DNA of 64,000 nucleotides from Macrobrachium rosenbergii (taxonomy: Eukaryota; Arthropoda; Malacostraca; Decapoda; Palaemonidae): contig NC_089781.1 in the NCBI RefSeq assembly GCF_040412425.1, positions 50,730,727-50,794,726 of the forward strand, in the 5' to 3' direction. Positions 22,281-34,262 of this stretch are shown piece after piece (position 1 is the stretch's first letter; every line of letters begins with the position of its first letter). Under the pieces are notes generated by a model. It made no database searches. It worked only from the letters and a program-made list of their open reading frames with translations, and was not told where the DNA came from. A program made the translations under genes and the position numbers.

Positions 22281-24041
22281 CAGCAATCTGCTGCACTTAG
22301 TGGTGTTAGGTCTTCCTCTGTGGGGGCTTTGCCCCTTCCTTCCCCTTGCAACCCTATTGAGGCCGTGAAAAATCCACGGCCCTCATATGTAGTGGGGTTG
22401 TATGCTGGTGAGGATACATAGGAGGGCGCTGGTTGGACCAACACGTACTGTTGGGGTTGGGACTTAGAGGTAGATGGCTGGGCCACTGCCGAGACCGGGA
22501 CGGCTTGAACCACCGCCTGATGGGGCCTCTTGTGTCTCCTGAACCTTTTGCCTCCTCTCGTCTGGGGGGCCGGTCGATTCTGGGGTCTTGGCGCTTATAA
22601 GTGGGAATTCCCCACCGAGCGCAGACTCTGATTGGCCCGTGTAGCCTCAGACATGACGGATGTAACCTCTTCTTCAGGGAAGAGGTTAGGTCCCCAGATC
22701 GAGCTTTTAATGAGCTTGTTAGGCTCGTGGCGGATTGTAGCGTCAGTAAAAATAAATTTTCTGCACTCCAGTCTAGCCATAATAAACTGGGCGTAAGTCT
22801 GACTGGAAACTCGCCAGGAGAGACTTAGCTAGGACCTGGAAAAAGGGTTCGTCCGAGCCGGAGACGGCAGTAGCTCTGTAAGACAGCCGGAGCTCAAGGA
22901 CCGGGCTAATTTAGTCCGGGCCTCAAACTCCGCCTTCAACAAAGATTCGGCAGCTTAGGGAGCTGTTCGCTAAACTGCGTGGAAGCGCAAAGAGGGTCCA
23001 GCTTGCCTACAGTGAAAGTGGACGGGGGCGTCCACCCAGAACTCATTACTTTCCTGGGAAAACCAGGGAAGTAGGGTCTGTTTCCCTTAATTGAGGAAAG
23101 GGATTACTGTCAAAGCATGCTCGGGCCGTAGCCAGAGCAACTTTGTCCATGCAAGGGGGTGGGAAGGTCTTCTCCCAGGGTGAACATCGTGAAATTGCCC
23201 TTGAAAGGGGTCAATTTCGTGTTCACTGCCTGCCACTCCGCCAGAGTGCGCAGGAGAGCCGACTGAGCCTGGTCCCTAGGGATGATGACAGTCTCCTAGG
23301 TACCTTGTTCTGACGAATCCAGGCTTCTTCAGTAAGCCTTACGGCCAGGATAAGGAGGCAAGAGATCGGGGGAAGAACTCCAACTCCTCCAACCGCCTCG
23401 TGCCCAGACCGTTTATGGTAAGTTTGCCATCATGTTGGATGGCCCGAGTGCGAACCGCCAAGGGTTTCCGACATCAAGCGGCGGGAGGTCCGCAGTGTCG
23501 GGGGATAGAATACTGCGGTTCTGCCTTAGGTTGGCGAGCCAAACCTGCCAGTATATTGTCATAGTTGGCAAACTTATCTGAGATCTTTTTCAAACCTAGA
23601 ATCTAGGTCCTCTGTGAACTTTTTGTACAGTTCAGTGGCAAGGGGCTTGCGCATCAAAAGAAGGTTGGCGAGGAGGGCTTGGTTTTGCAGCCCTCTTACT
23701 CGCGCCTTTGCCGGAGGAACTAGATTTTCTCGGAGGCTACCGGTCCTGAAACCTTAGCCTTTGACGGGGAAGGGCGATGCCTTCTTGGAAGTCGAGGACT
23801 TGTAGCCCTTCGCCTTCCATGAAGTCTTCAACTTGGGGATAGCAGACGGAGCTCTATCACCCAAAGAGGAAGACTCCACAAAACCTGCAAACGAAGAGAC
23901 TGATGAAGCAGGGGAGTCAAACAAAGGGGGGCCCGCCCCAACATCCTCACTTACCTCACCACTTACCACCTGGTCTTGCTCCGTATTCATCGGTTCCAAG
24001 TCGAGATTTAGGCGGCAACATCCTCCGAGACCTCGGCGCAC
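22281..24041 (-). pseudogene. DIRS gag-like protein
   Basis: Minus-strand frames carry a Ser/Pro/acidic N-terminal part (24041-23754). A likely helical segment follows at 23640-23540, with LYKKFTEDLDSRF and, after a frameshift, KISDKFANYDNILAGLARQP. At 22780-22595 is IRHEPNKLIKSSIWGPNLFP and EATRANQSLR, then a basic stretch (RGGKRFRRHKRP) and a Ser/Pro/Gln-rich tail ending at the Academ insertion. Position upstream of RT and composition fit a DIRS Gag. Several frameshifts and stops are present. Confidence 0.65.
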
Positions 24042-26227
24042 ATGATGTCCACTTGAGGTGGCTGGGTCGCATCACGGATTTGTTGAATGATAGGGGTGGC
24101 AAGTTCTTCCGGCACTGCAGCCGCCACCCGTGCGCCCGGGGTAAAGCAAGTCCCTCAACCTGGCGTCGAGGACGAGGGGCTTCCCGACGGAACATTCCTG
24201 CCGAACCCAGCCACCCAGGCCCGGAGGGAATCCAAGGCAGACTTCTTGGAAGCTTTGTCCGCCTGCAAGGAAACCTGCAGTTAGTCAGGAATGAAAAGCC
24301 AGACGGAGAATATAAACAATATACCGCATGAGGAGCATGTACCGGAGGAAAGAAGACTGTCACTTACCGACTCGCCCTGGATGGTTGAGCATAGAGCAAA
24401 GCAAACCTCACAACCATCGGGTGCCAAACAACCAGGTCGCAAGCCGGACCGCACAACCAGCGTGGTCCGCACACCACGCGGTCCGTAGGGTTGTTGAAGG
24501 AGGCGGTACACCCCGGCTCCTCACAGCGAACAGTCTGTAAAGGTAAAGTACATGAACCTCACACTCCAAGCAAAATAAAGTCGGCAAGGCCGGAAACTCA
24601 ACTACAATCGAATACTCGCGTAGAGAAGAACTCCCCATTATAAACTGGGCCAATAAGCTTTAAATGCACAGAGTGGAAGGTATGATTCAGACCTCGAAGA
24701 CTCCGGGGAATGAAGGAACGAGAAACCAGGAACCAACCATAAGGGCTGCCAGAAAAATAACGGCGGAGCCCCCGGGTGTGGGACCGGATTCACGTATATA
24801 TGGTCTAAAACAAAAATAATAATAACAATAATCAACAATAAAAATAACAAGTGATGGTAATACTCCGGAGACCGGAGGAGTCCGTTACGCTTGCGTGGCA
24901 TAGAATCATCCCACCATCACCTCCCCCGGAGAAACAAAACGGGTAAAGTGTTCTATGTTCATAACATACGCGGGCCACACCTTCACCCTAACTTCAGAGT
25001 CCCGATGGGGAGATGAGAGGTATGAGACAGGATTGAACATGCTCGAGCAAACGAATTAACCACCCACCCCACCACAGCGGCTTGGGACGGTATGGGAGGG
25101 AGCGAATCCCTCTACCAATAGGAGGAGTCCCTGAACTCGGAGAAAACGCCATCTAGCGTCACCCGCACGAGTCGCAAAGCTGAGGGGGAGGGAGGGGGTA
25201 GTGAAGAGGAGCAGGCTACCCGGAAGGGGACAGGAGACAAGGAGAACATGACACCGGCTCAACTGCATCCTTCCCTCCAAATGAACTGGAAGGATAGCCT
25301 ACCCAGGAGCTACACAGCCCAAAGCCCAACTCCTCCTAGGCGAAGCCTAATATAAACCTAACCTAGTATAGGTTAGGAAGGAGAAAGGGGTAAAAGGAGA
25401 GGAGGAACCAACAGGGAGAGAAATTTTGTGCCGGAGCCAACCAGGATCGAGTAGGGATAAGTAGGCGACTAGCCCAGAGGAGACACATCCAAGAACTCGA
25501 TTCCCCCAAAATTGGAGGAAGAGGACTAAGGGGCTCACTCTGACCACCGTAAAACGATCCCGGAGGAAACAGCAACCAAAACTCCCTCAACCTGATCTCC
25601 GCACCCAGGGCAAGGGATGGAGCCCACACTACAACCATCACACAAAAACAAACAAAATAAATTACGTTCATAGGGAGCGTAGCCTACCTCGGGGGGGAGG
25701 CCCATTAGAGGTAAACCACACGACCAAAAACAATAAACAAAATAAATTAAAAACACTAAAACTAAAAGAAGAGCACCATCTTCAAGTATAAAATAATAGC
25801 CTATGAGACTAAATGAAAAAGAACCCAACCTGGTGGGGGGGGGGTACTTGGACGGAGCAACACCCTAAGAGAGGCCGATAGGCCGAAAATGCAAAACAAA
25901 AACTAAAAATGTAGGGGAGCCACCGCACGGAACCACCAGGAAGGAATTCAAGGGTTAAAACCTATATATATAGCGACGAGGAGACAACTCCAACCGAAAG
26001 AACAGAAGGAGTCGCCTCGCGGTCGACATGGCTGACGGGGGACGCCGTGGCGTCATAAGAAGATCTCCATATTTATGAAAATACGAGACCAAAACAGCCA
26101 AAAATAGATCAAAAACCCCACAAGAAGATGGTACTTAACTTAGAGATGGAAAAGGTGCTCGATGCCATTGTAGATGATGAAAACAATCCAAAAAGGGGAC
26201 GAGCACACAAAGAAAAACGAACGTATC
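24042..26227 (-). other. DIRS 5' leader region
   Basis: This lies between the right ITR and the gag-like region. Many short out-of-frame ORFs are present, but none resembles a known protein. It contains a palindromic-looking AACCTAGTATAGGTT near 25358. Confidence 0.5.
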
Positions 26228-26542
26228 ACGTGCTAGAAAATGGAATGAAGTAGGTGGCGCTGGTGTCGCCGTCCTGGCGGTGGTGTTGAGTGTAGGAGCT
26301 GTAACGGCTCACCGCTCTTTTACGGGGTTTTGATAAGGAGAGATCTTTCGAGTATATTTCCGTGGTAGTGGTATTTCACTCACCCTTCATTATACCGACG
26401 TCTTCTAAAAGACGATCGACTGGGGGTAGTAACCCCAGCTTTCCTGAAAGCTCTTTTTCTCTGGTATATCTAGCATTGTTATACCTAGAAATTCGTGCTG
26501 TAATGGAATTTCACCGGCTGACACGGGACTGGACTCAGAAAA
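26228..26542 (-). repeat. DIRS right inverted terminal repeat
   Basis: Inverted partner of 12569-12905. The outer end reads TGACACGGGACTGGACTCAG, which is complemented in the internal complementary region at about 13016-13049. Confidence 0.9.
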
Positions 26543-26640
26543 CAATTATTTACTACAGTAAGCTGTTATTAATCTTTGAAATGTTATTAATAATGTCATT
26601 TCAAAGTTATTTTAAACTTTTTACCCTTAAAAATATATAC

Positions 26641-26729
<89 letters not shown>

Positions 26730-26795
26730 CTGTATCATTCGTAGCTGCTTTATTTAACCGCCAAATGGACAACATAATGATGATAATGATAATAA

Positions 26796-26845
<50 letters not shown>
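26641..26845. repeat. (GA)n and (AAT)n microsatellites
   Basis: An 80-bp GA run (26644-26727) and an AAT run (about 26793-26842) lie just beyond the DIRS right end. Confidence 0.95.
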
Positions 26846-27627
26846 TCGTGGTTAGATATTTGACATATATGACAGGTCCAACCTCTCCCATCATATCAGA
26901 GCTTTGGAAAAGATTGGGAATATGTATGCGTGTTTAAAATTTCACAATTTACTATAGAAATGCATAAATTTTTAACAGTATACTATTATTATTATTATCA
27001 TTATTTAATCTCATTAATATCTGAAAATAAATGATTAGGTAAATTATTTATTTATCAAACAAACGTGGTTAGTCATCACCATCTCCCATAAATTTATTAA
27101 AAATTCTAGCGCTCGTCATTCTCTCTCTCTCTCTCTCATCTCAGTAATTCTCTCTCTCTGTTCTCTACAAAAAAAAAAAAACTCTAGTCTCTTTAGAGAT
27201 AAGGCCCAAAGAAAATCTCAAATTAGCAAAATTTCGGTACTAACAATGCATTTTAATGCAAAAAATACAGTAATTAGTGAATACTAAAAAGTGTTGCTCT
27301 GAATACAAAAAAAAAAACTGAATTACATGATACTTTTAGAGATAAGGCCCAAAGAAAATCTGCAAATTAGCAAAATTTCCCGTTTTAACAAGTGAATGAT
27401 GTGTTCCACAAAAATCTGCAACAAAATGAAATGCAGAAATGTGAAAATGTCAAAAATCATAAGAAAAAAATGGGGGTCCATTGAATACATACAAACATAC
27501 AGACATATAAACAAACATGATTATACATACGTTTTACATATTTCTTACATACACACACACACACACAGGAAATAATTTCTGATGAATATATTTGAAAAGC
27601 GCCAGAATCGAATATCGGAACCGTCAG

Positions 27628-27689
<62 letters not shown>

Positions 27690-27899
27690 CAAAGTTTTTC
27701 CATAAAAATTCATTAACATATACTATCAATATAAAGTTTTCTTCATAGCCTATAAAAATAGTTTATGCTATCAGTGCAAAGTTTTTTCATAACTTATAAA
27801 AATTAATATATGCTATCAATGTAAAGTTTCCTTCACAGCCTATAAAAATATATGCTATCAATACAAAGTTTTCTTCATAATCTATATATGCTACCACTG
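26846..27899. other. Gene-free AT-rich stretch with simple repeats
   Basis: It contains (CT)n at 27120-27165, (CA)n near 27550 and (TA)n at 27629-27683. A short duplicated phrase, GAGATAAGGCCCAAAGAAAATCT, occurs near 27196 and again near 27340. Four imperfect repeats of a TATGCTATCAATACAAAGTTTTCTTCATA-like phrase lie at 27720-27890. No coding region is recognised. Confidence 0.6.
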
Positions 27900-27901
27900 T
27901 A

Positions 27902-29586
27902 CAATCACTCAAAAAAGTTTTGCAACATACTTCAAAAGTTTTCGGACAACAGCTTATAATAGCGACATCTGGCGCTATTTGTCTACTCAGTTGTAAGCGC
28001 GTGAAACAACTGAACAATATAGTGGTGGGTCCAAGAAATTACCTGCAGTTTCCCTTAAACAGGGCTTTTTCTGATATTGCTTACTGTTGTCATACTTTAC
28101 TTAATAGAAGGATGTTACTATAATACTTCAGAGGTCATCGTTGTTCTTATATTTTAATATTTTCATCTCCAACTGCCATCACTATCGTTGTTTTATTTCC
28201 TTCATATGTGTGAACTTTGTAGACATAGGCCTACAACTGTTATAAGTTGAACTATTAGTCTTATTAACATCAACAAATACAACTTTTGTAAAGATTTGCT
28301 TACACATTATTATTAATCAAATTTTTTAATGACTAAACCTATGTATATTGTGAACTAGTGAAACTTAACATAAAATATACTGAACTAGACTAACATATTT
28401 CACGTCTGATTTTGTAATACACAGAATATAATCGCGCGGGCGCACACACACACACACACATATATATATATACAGTATATATAATGCCGTTATGTGTAAT
28501 TTCTAATGTCTTTCATTGCTACTTAGGCCTATCATTTTGATATCTCGTATGAAGTTAACCGAATATATAATGCCTATTTTTGTATTTCTTATTATCTAAG
28601 TTTCTAAAGAATTAAAATTAACAAGAAGTTCAACATTAATTTAGTTAATGCTAAATGCCAGCAGTGAAGAAGACTACCATGCTCATCAGTGGAGAATGTC
28701 TCCTCCTCTTTGCAAAAGATGATTCTTACAGAAATCATCGGCCACTGGATTATATTATAACGCAAACCCTAGCCTCTATTCTTTGTGTTTCGCTGATATG
28801 AAGTGTTTCTTGGCAGGAGTATGATGAAACAATATTTTGGTCTCATGTAGCCTGTTACGGATGGTTTGAGCAGCAACTTGAAGGGAAAGTGTAATGTTCT
28901 CTCTTTATGGCAACACCGGCTTGTCAGGGGTGTTAGGCAGAGCTCCTTCAGTGATCATCCGATAATGATCCTTAACAGTGATGCAACAATGGGGTCGTCC
29001 TCCACTTTTTACAATGAATTTATCATATTTTCTCGTTCTCTCTGTTGTTTTATTTATGCTAAGCTGCCGAGCAATATCTACAATAGAGACATTAGTCTTA
29101 TGCAAGGTAATGATTGTGGTGCGGCAGTCTGTTGCCCATCTTATCGGTGCAAGTGACGAGACAGTTTAGTTTAATTTTCCTGCCCGAATGTGGAGTCACA
29201 TGATAACATACGGCGTTATGAGATTCTTTTCTTTTTTGTTTTTGACAACAATAATGGTTGAATTCTTTATTTCTTTATTTATATATAATTTCATTTATGA
29301 TTATTCAATATTACTTTATTAGTCGATAAGCTTTTATCTGGATTCGAAATATAGTTTTTTCTTTGACTCTTTTGCCCAATCATCTAAGTGAAAATTTTCA
29401 AAATGTTTTGTCATTTTTCATAATATGAATTTTTCACTCACCATTCTTTTTTATATTGTTAACTGTATGATTAATAACCAAATTCGAATAAGAAAATTAC
29501 ATTTCCTTGTAAATGTCAAAAGAACAAATTACTGTTAGGTGAACAAAAACTTCTGGAACATGTTGCAAAACATTTTTGAGTGACTG
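27902..29586 (-). mobile_element. Tc1/mariner-like element, dead
   Basis: The inverted ends read CAATCACTCAAAAAAGTTTT (left) and, complemented, CAGTCACTCAAAAATGTTTT (right). Both continue with GCAACAT, and similarity extends about 50 bp. TA flanks both sides (27900-27901 and 29587-29588). The interior encodes a decayed Tc1-like transposase on the minus strand. The size of 1.69 kb is in the usual range. Confidence 0.85.
28660..29160 (-). pseudogene. Tc1/mariner-like transposase remnant
   Basis: The N-terminal helix-turn-helix region reads HKTNVSIVDIARQLSINKTT, followed by a GGRP motif and TVKDHYRMITEG. After a frameshift it continues with VAAQTIRNRLHETKILFHHT and AKKHFISAKHKE. After further stops comes IIFCKEEETFSTDEHGSLLH, where a catalytic Asp of the usual D-E pair appears replaced by Lys. 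The C-terminal third is not recognisable. Confidence 0.75.
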
Positions 29587-29588
29587 TA

Positions 29589-30979
29589 CATGTTTTCTAC
29601 TCATATACTGGAGAGGCAAATACAGAAACAACTGCAAGGATAAAGTAAGCAAAAGCTGAACATCCAAGCCTACTAAGTCACGAGTCAGGCAACAACTCAT
29701 TGCAGTAAAATCAAGCTTGCTGGTCTTATATAATTATTATTATTATGAAAAATAGTAATCACGAAGTATATACACGAAAATAAATTCTTGAAAGAAAATG
29801 AAGCTTACCTGGATCTGGGAGTTCTGGCACTGTTGCTATCCCAGGCGAGACGCTTCCCTTTGTTTGGGTCATTCTCTTCGTAACCCACTTATGGCATGCA
29901 ATTGTTGAAATTTCTCTCTCATAAGGGTGGTACCTTTCTTGCTTATGGCATTAGAATTGCGTGAATGCACTACACATTAAGAAAATCCGAAAAGGAAATG
30001 AGTCACAAAGCACTAGGATATCGCTCGGACCAGAACCACACTCACAAATCGAGATGGTTTATTGGTAAAACTGACGCTCTACTAGGAACTGTTACCTACA
30101 CTTTTATAATTTTATATTTCCGAAAATACAAAGTAAAAATATGCCAAGGAATACAAAATATTATATGTATACTAGTTGGCATGGTACATCTGTGATACGA
30201 CTATGACAAGTTCAAAATACTGAGATACATAAATATTTATTCTGAATGATTTGATGTTTGAACAAACCAGCTCTTATTGTAGAAAATGGATAGTTTTAGT
30301 AGGATATTTTCTACTATCTGGAACTGGCAAGTCATGCAGATATTGTGCGACATTTTGTCGCTCACAGGGCGATATCGAGATACATAGATGCATATTTACT
30401 CAGATATGATATTTTTTGAGAGAAGAGTCAGTTTGTATCATAAACATGTATTTTAGTAGGAAACTAAAGTATATTTCTCACTTCCACCTGAAAAGTCATA
30501 GAGTAATTTTGTGACAATTTTTCGCTTTATGCTGCTCACTGGCCGGTAAATGTGGTGAACAAATATGCAAAAAAAACCCACCAAAAACATTTTTTTATCA
30601 ATAATATTTCATAACATGTTTATTTAAACATATACCAGTCCAAAACTGTAAAAACTAAAAATCGATAATTCCTCGAAATTCAACGGTCAGCACACCCCTG
30701 AAAGTAAAATCCTCAATATTGAGCGATTATCATCATAATATGCACTGAACAAAAAAAATGTTCACTCTCTCTCTCTCTTCAAGACAACACCTATTAAGCC
30801 AATCATACAGCTTGTAGCTCGATGCTTTGTGTATGTATTATCAGTAGTGTACAAGTTGTATTTTTGTTTCTCTCTCTCTCTCTCTCAATGAGATAAGAGA
30901 GAATTTTTACGCATATGTAATATGTATGTTTATTTGTTTTGTATGATAAATAAATGATTTACTAATTTTCAAATATTAA
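29589..30979. other. Gene-free AT-rich stretch
   Basis: No recognisable coding region. (CT)n tracts at about 30763-30780 and 30870-30888 flank a phrase about GCTTGTAGCTCGATGCTTTG, which recurs in similar form near 44896. This suggests a dispersed repeat. Confidence 0.5.
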
Positions 30980-32449
30980 TACAGGTTGACCATCACTAAT
31001 CCGGCAATCAGTAGTCCGGAACAATCAGTAATCCGGCACAAATTTCGGCTAGAGTAATTTCCAATGTTTCCGCACTAATTTTCAAATTTCCCGGGTCGCT
31101 GCGCTAACTCGCTCGCCGGCCGCTCCAATTTGGTGGCGCAGTGTGCTGCATCAACAAACTGGTAGCCTAGCCTAAATTATACTTAACTCTATTCATATAT
31201 TAACAGTATTATACAAACATCAACATAGCGAATGTGCAACTTTTCATGGATCTTTTAAAAAGTTATGCTTTACTACATTGTTTCCAATTGCGTATATTCT
31301 CATATTGCTTTTGTATTATACAAGTTGACCATCACTAATCCGGCATCATTGGGACCTGGAGGGTGCCGGATTAGCCATTTTGCCGGATTAGCCATTTATT
31401 AGGCTAGAATACACGAAACACAGTAGCTAAGCACCTCATCTTACAATTAAAATATCCCATAAATCAGTACAAGTTGGTTAATAAAGAAAAGACAATTATC
31501 AAATACAGGTAGTGCTCGAGTTACGATAATTCGACTTATGATATTTCGAGTTTACAATGGGGTTAGCAATTAATACCAATACGAAAATATTTAGGAAATA
31601 TTTTTAGATTTCACGCAGGCGCAGGCAGCGAGAGAGACCAACTTACAATAGTCCAACTGCTTTTCGTCCATCTCTTTATTCCATCTGCTAGTTAAAAAAG
31701 TACAAAGAGAATGATAAAAGTATTGTTAGTAACGTTATACTCTTGCGTAAATGCGTACAGCCATAAACAACTGAACGGGAAACTGTTATTTTGCTAATAA
31801 TCGTATCGGACAACAACTGTTTTGCTTGTATTTCAACCATCGTATGGTAATACACAATTACTGTGGTTATGTTACAAATGACGTTAAGTACTGTACAATA
31901 GGACTGATATATTTTTTACAATATACCCTTATTCGCTTTGGAGAAAAGATCGGCAGCGAAATATACTACTACAGTAACTTTAAGCTGCAAGTTGTAGGTG
32001 AAGCTGAGAAAACAATGTGCAAGCTGCTAATGACTATAAATTATCATCCATCGGCAACATGGATGAAGCTCGACCGTAAATAAAACTGGAGAGAATGTAT
32101 TTTAATCAAAACTACTGGGCGTGAAAGAATACAAATTACTACTGTTTTCACGCCGATAAAAGATAAATACATAAAGCTAGTATTATGATGAAATCAAGAG
32201 AAAACAGCGAACAGAATCTTGATTTTTTTTACACAAAACAAACATGCCCCCACAACGGCCAGCCGCAATTCCCGCGAACGTCATATATTAATTAAAAAAA
32301 ATAGCTAAATTAACTTCACAACGAGACGTATTTGTTATATTTCGACTTAAAAACACTTATTATAACGAAAAATATCCTTGGATATGGATACTTTATCCAT
32401 ATTCATTTGCGCTAACTAGAAGCAAGAAAAGCGCTTTGAACTTAGTTAA

Positions 32450-34262
32450 CCCTTAAACGCCTACTAGACGTATCATACGTCGACTAAAATTGTCTGTTGG
32501 GTGCCAAGTGGACATACCGTACGTCGACTACAAAAAATTTCAACCTTCGGTCAAATTTGACTCGACCGAAATGGTCGAAAAACGCAATTGTAAGCTAAAA
32601 CTCTTACATTCTAGTAATATTCAATCATTTACCTTCATTTTGCAACAAATTGAAAGTCTCTAGCACAATATTTCGATTTATGGTGAATTTTTGAAAAAAC
32701 TTTTTCCTTATGTCCGCGCGGTAACTCGGCCGAAAATTTCAGAAATTCTTTCTTCATTTTGTCGTAATTTTTGCACTGTTTTATATTAGCCATTACGTAA
32801 AGTTTTATATATGAAAATGTGCGCAATTTCATGTAAAATACAACAAAATACAACCCTTGGTTGTAGCTTTTATCAGTTTGGAAATATTTTCATATAAATC
32901 TCGATAACTGCCAAAATTTCAACCTTTGTTCAACTTTGACTCGACCGAAATGGTCAAAAAACGCAATTGTAAGCTAAAAATCTTACATTCTAGTAATATT
33001 CAATCATTTACCTTCATTTTGCAACAAACAAGAATTCTCTAGCACAATATTTCGATGTATGATGAATTCTTGAAAAAAACTTTTTCCTTACGTCCGCGCC
33101 AGAAATTCTTTCGTCACGTTGTCGTAATGTTTGCACCGTTTTATATTAGTCGTTACATAAAGTTTTATATATGGAAATGTGCGCAATTTCATGTAGAATA
33201 CAACAGAAAATAACTCATGGTTGTAGCTTTTATCAGTTTTGAAATATTTTCATATAAATCACGATAACTGCCAAAATTTCAACCTTCAGTCAAATTTAAC
33301 TCGACCAAAATGGTAAAAAAATGCAACTATAAGCTAAAACTCTTACATTCTAGTAATATTCAACCATGTACGTTGATTTTGCAACAAACTGGAAGTCTCT
33401 AGCACAATATTTCGATTTATGGTGAATTTCTGAAAAATAAAAAAAAACTTTTTCCTTACGTCTGCGCGCCGTAACTCAGCCGAACATCTCAGAAATTCTT
33501 TCGTCACGTTGTCGTAATGTTTGCATCGTTTTACATTAGTCGTTACATAAACTTTTATATATGAAAATGTGTGCAATTTCATGTAGAATACAACAGAAAA
33601 TAATTCGTGGTTGTAGCTTTTATCAGTTTTGAAATATTTTCATATAAATTACGATAAATAGAAAAAATTCGACCTTCAGTCAACTTTAACTCGACCGAAA
33701 TGGTCGAAAACTGCAATTGTAAGCTAAAACACTTACAGTCTAGTAATATTCAATCAATTACCTTCATTTTTCAACAAACGGGAAGTCTCTAGCACAATAT
33801 TTCGATTTATGGTGAATTTTTGAAAAAACTTTTTTTTACGTCCGCGTGTTACGGATTCATGCATCATATTGTGATAATATTTTCTCTGTGTTGCTTTGAT
33901 CGTTTTACAATTTGTTATATACCAAAATCATCGCAATTTAGTGTACAATACAAAGAAAAAAAAATAATCCGTTAGCTTTAACCGTTTTGCTCACAGCGCG
34001 ATTTGTATAAAATTATATATGAAAATTTTTTTTGCGCTGTCATATATTTCAATATTTATATATGATAATGATATTTTTTTCATTTCTGATGGTTGCATAC
34101 TAAACTTCAGGCAATGACAAAAAAGGAGCCAAAAATGAACTCTTAATCTTAAAAACTAAGCGTGCTGTGAGTTTTGAAAAAACTTTTTTTCCGCTTCGCG
34201 CTAACTCCAGAACGCTGGCATACGGGAGACGTTTTTGTAAATAGAGGTTCGGCGTTTAAGGG
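32450..34262 (+). mobile_element. Transposase-less piggyBac derivative (1.8 kb) carrying the tandem array
   Basis: It is flanked by TTAA at 32446-32449 and 34263-34266. The left ~80 bp (CCCTTAAACGCC and CATACGTCGACTAAAATTGT) match the transposase-side end of copies 1 and 2. Then, with no coding region, it runs into about 3.5 tandem repeat units and the terminal unit ending GGCGTTTAAGGG. Removing it restores the Tigger-type sequence AACTTAGTTAAATGCGG, so the boundaries are firm. Confidence 0.9.
32530..33850 (+). repeat. Tandem array, ~3.5 units of 360-390 bp
   Basis: Unit starts marked by the AATTGTAAGCTAAAA word fall at about 32585, 32963, 33323 and 33713. Spacings are 378, 360 and 390 bp, with 10-15% divergence by eye. 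Short ORFs across the units reflect repeat periodicity, not genes. Confidence 0.85.

Larger units (their letters stand above)
12566..26542 (-). mobile_element. DIRS-type retrotransposon with inverted terminal repeats, nested Academ-like insert
   Basis: The ends are inverted repeats of about 320-340 bp (12569-12905 and 26228-26542). An internal complementary region at 12968-13051 is the complement of the left end fused to the complement of the right end, the hallmark of DIRS1-like elements. Coding is on the minus strand: gag-like (24041-22281), RT/RNase H (16332-14502), tyrosine recombinase (14326-13643). A 5.95-kb DNA transposon at 16333-22280 sits between gag and RT. Without it the element would be about 8.0 kb. 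Frameshifts in gag and RT show that it is dead. Confidence 0.9.

Noticed and set aside
16331..22282. CA dinucleotides flanking the Academ-like element as a confirmed TSD
   Set aside because: Only 2 bp, against the 3-4 bp expected, and the TIR ends are imperfect, so the duplication is left unassigned.
23754..24363. Plus-strand ORFs in the DIRS gag region as separate genes
   Set aside because: Composition and context favour the minus-strand gag-like frame; these are shadows.
27457..27729. ORF with a long Tyr-Ile run over a TA microsatellite, similar to those at 44483-44752 and 62041-62259
   Set aside because: Translation of (TA)n in any frame gives such peptides; there is no other coding signal.
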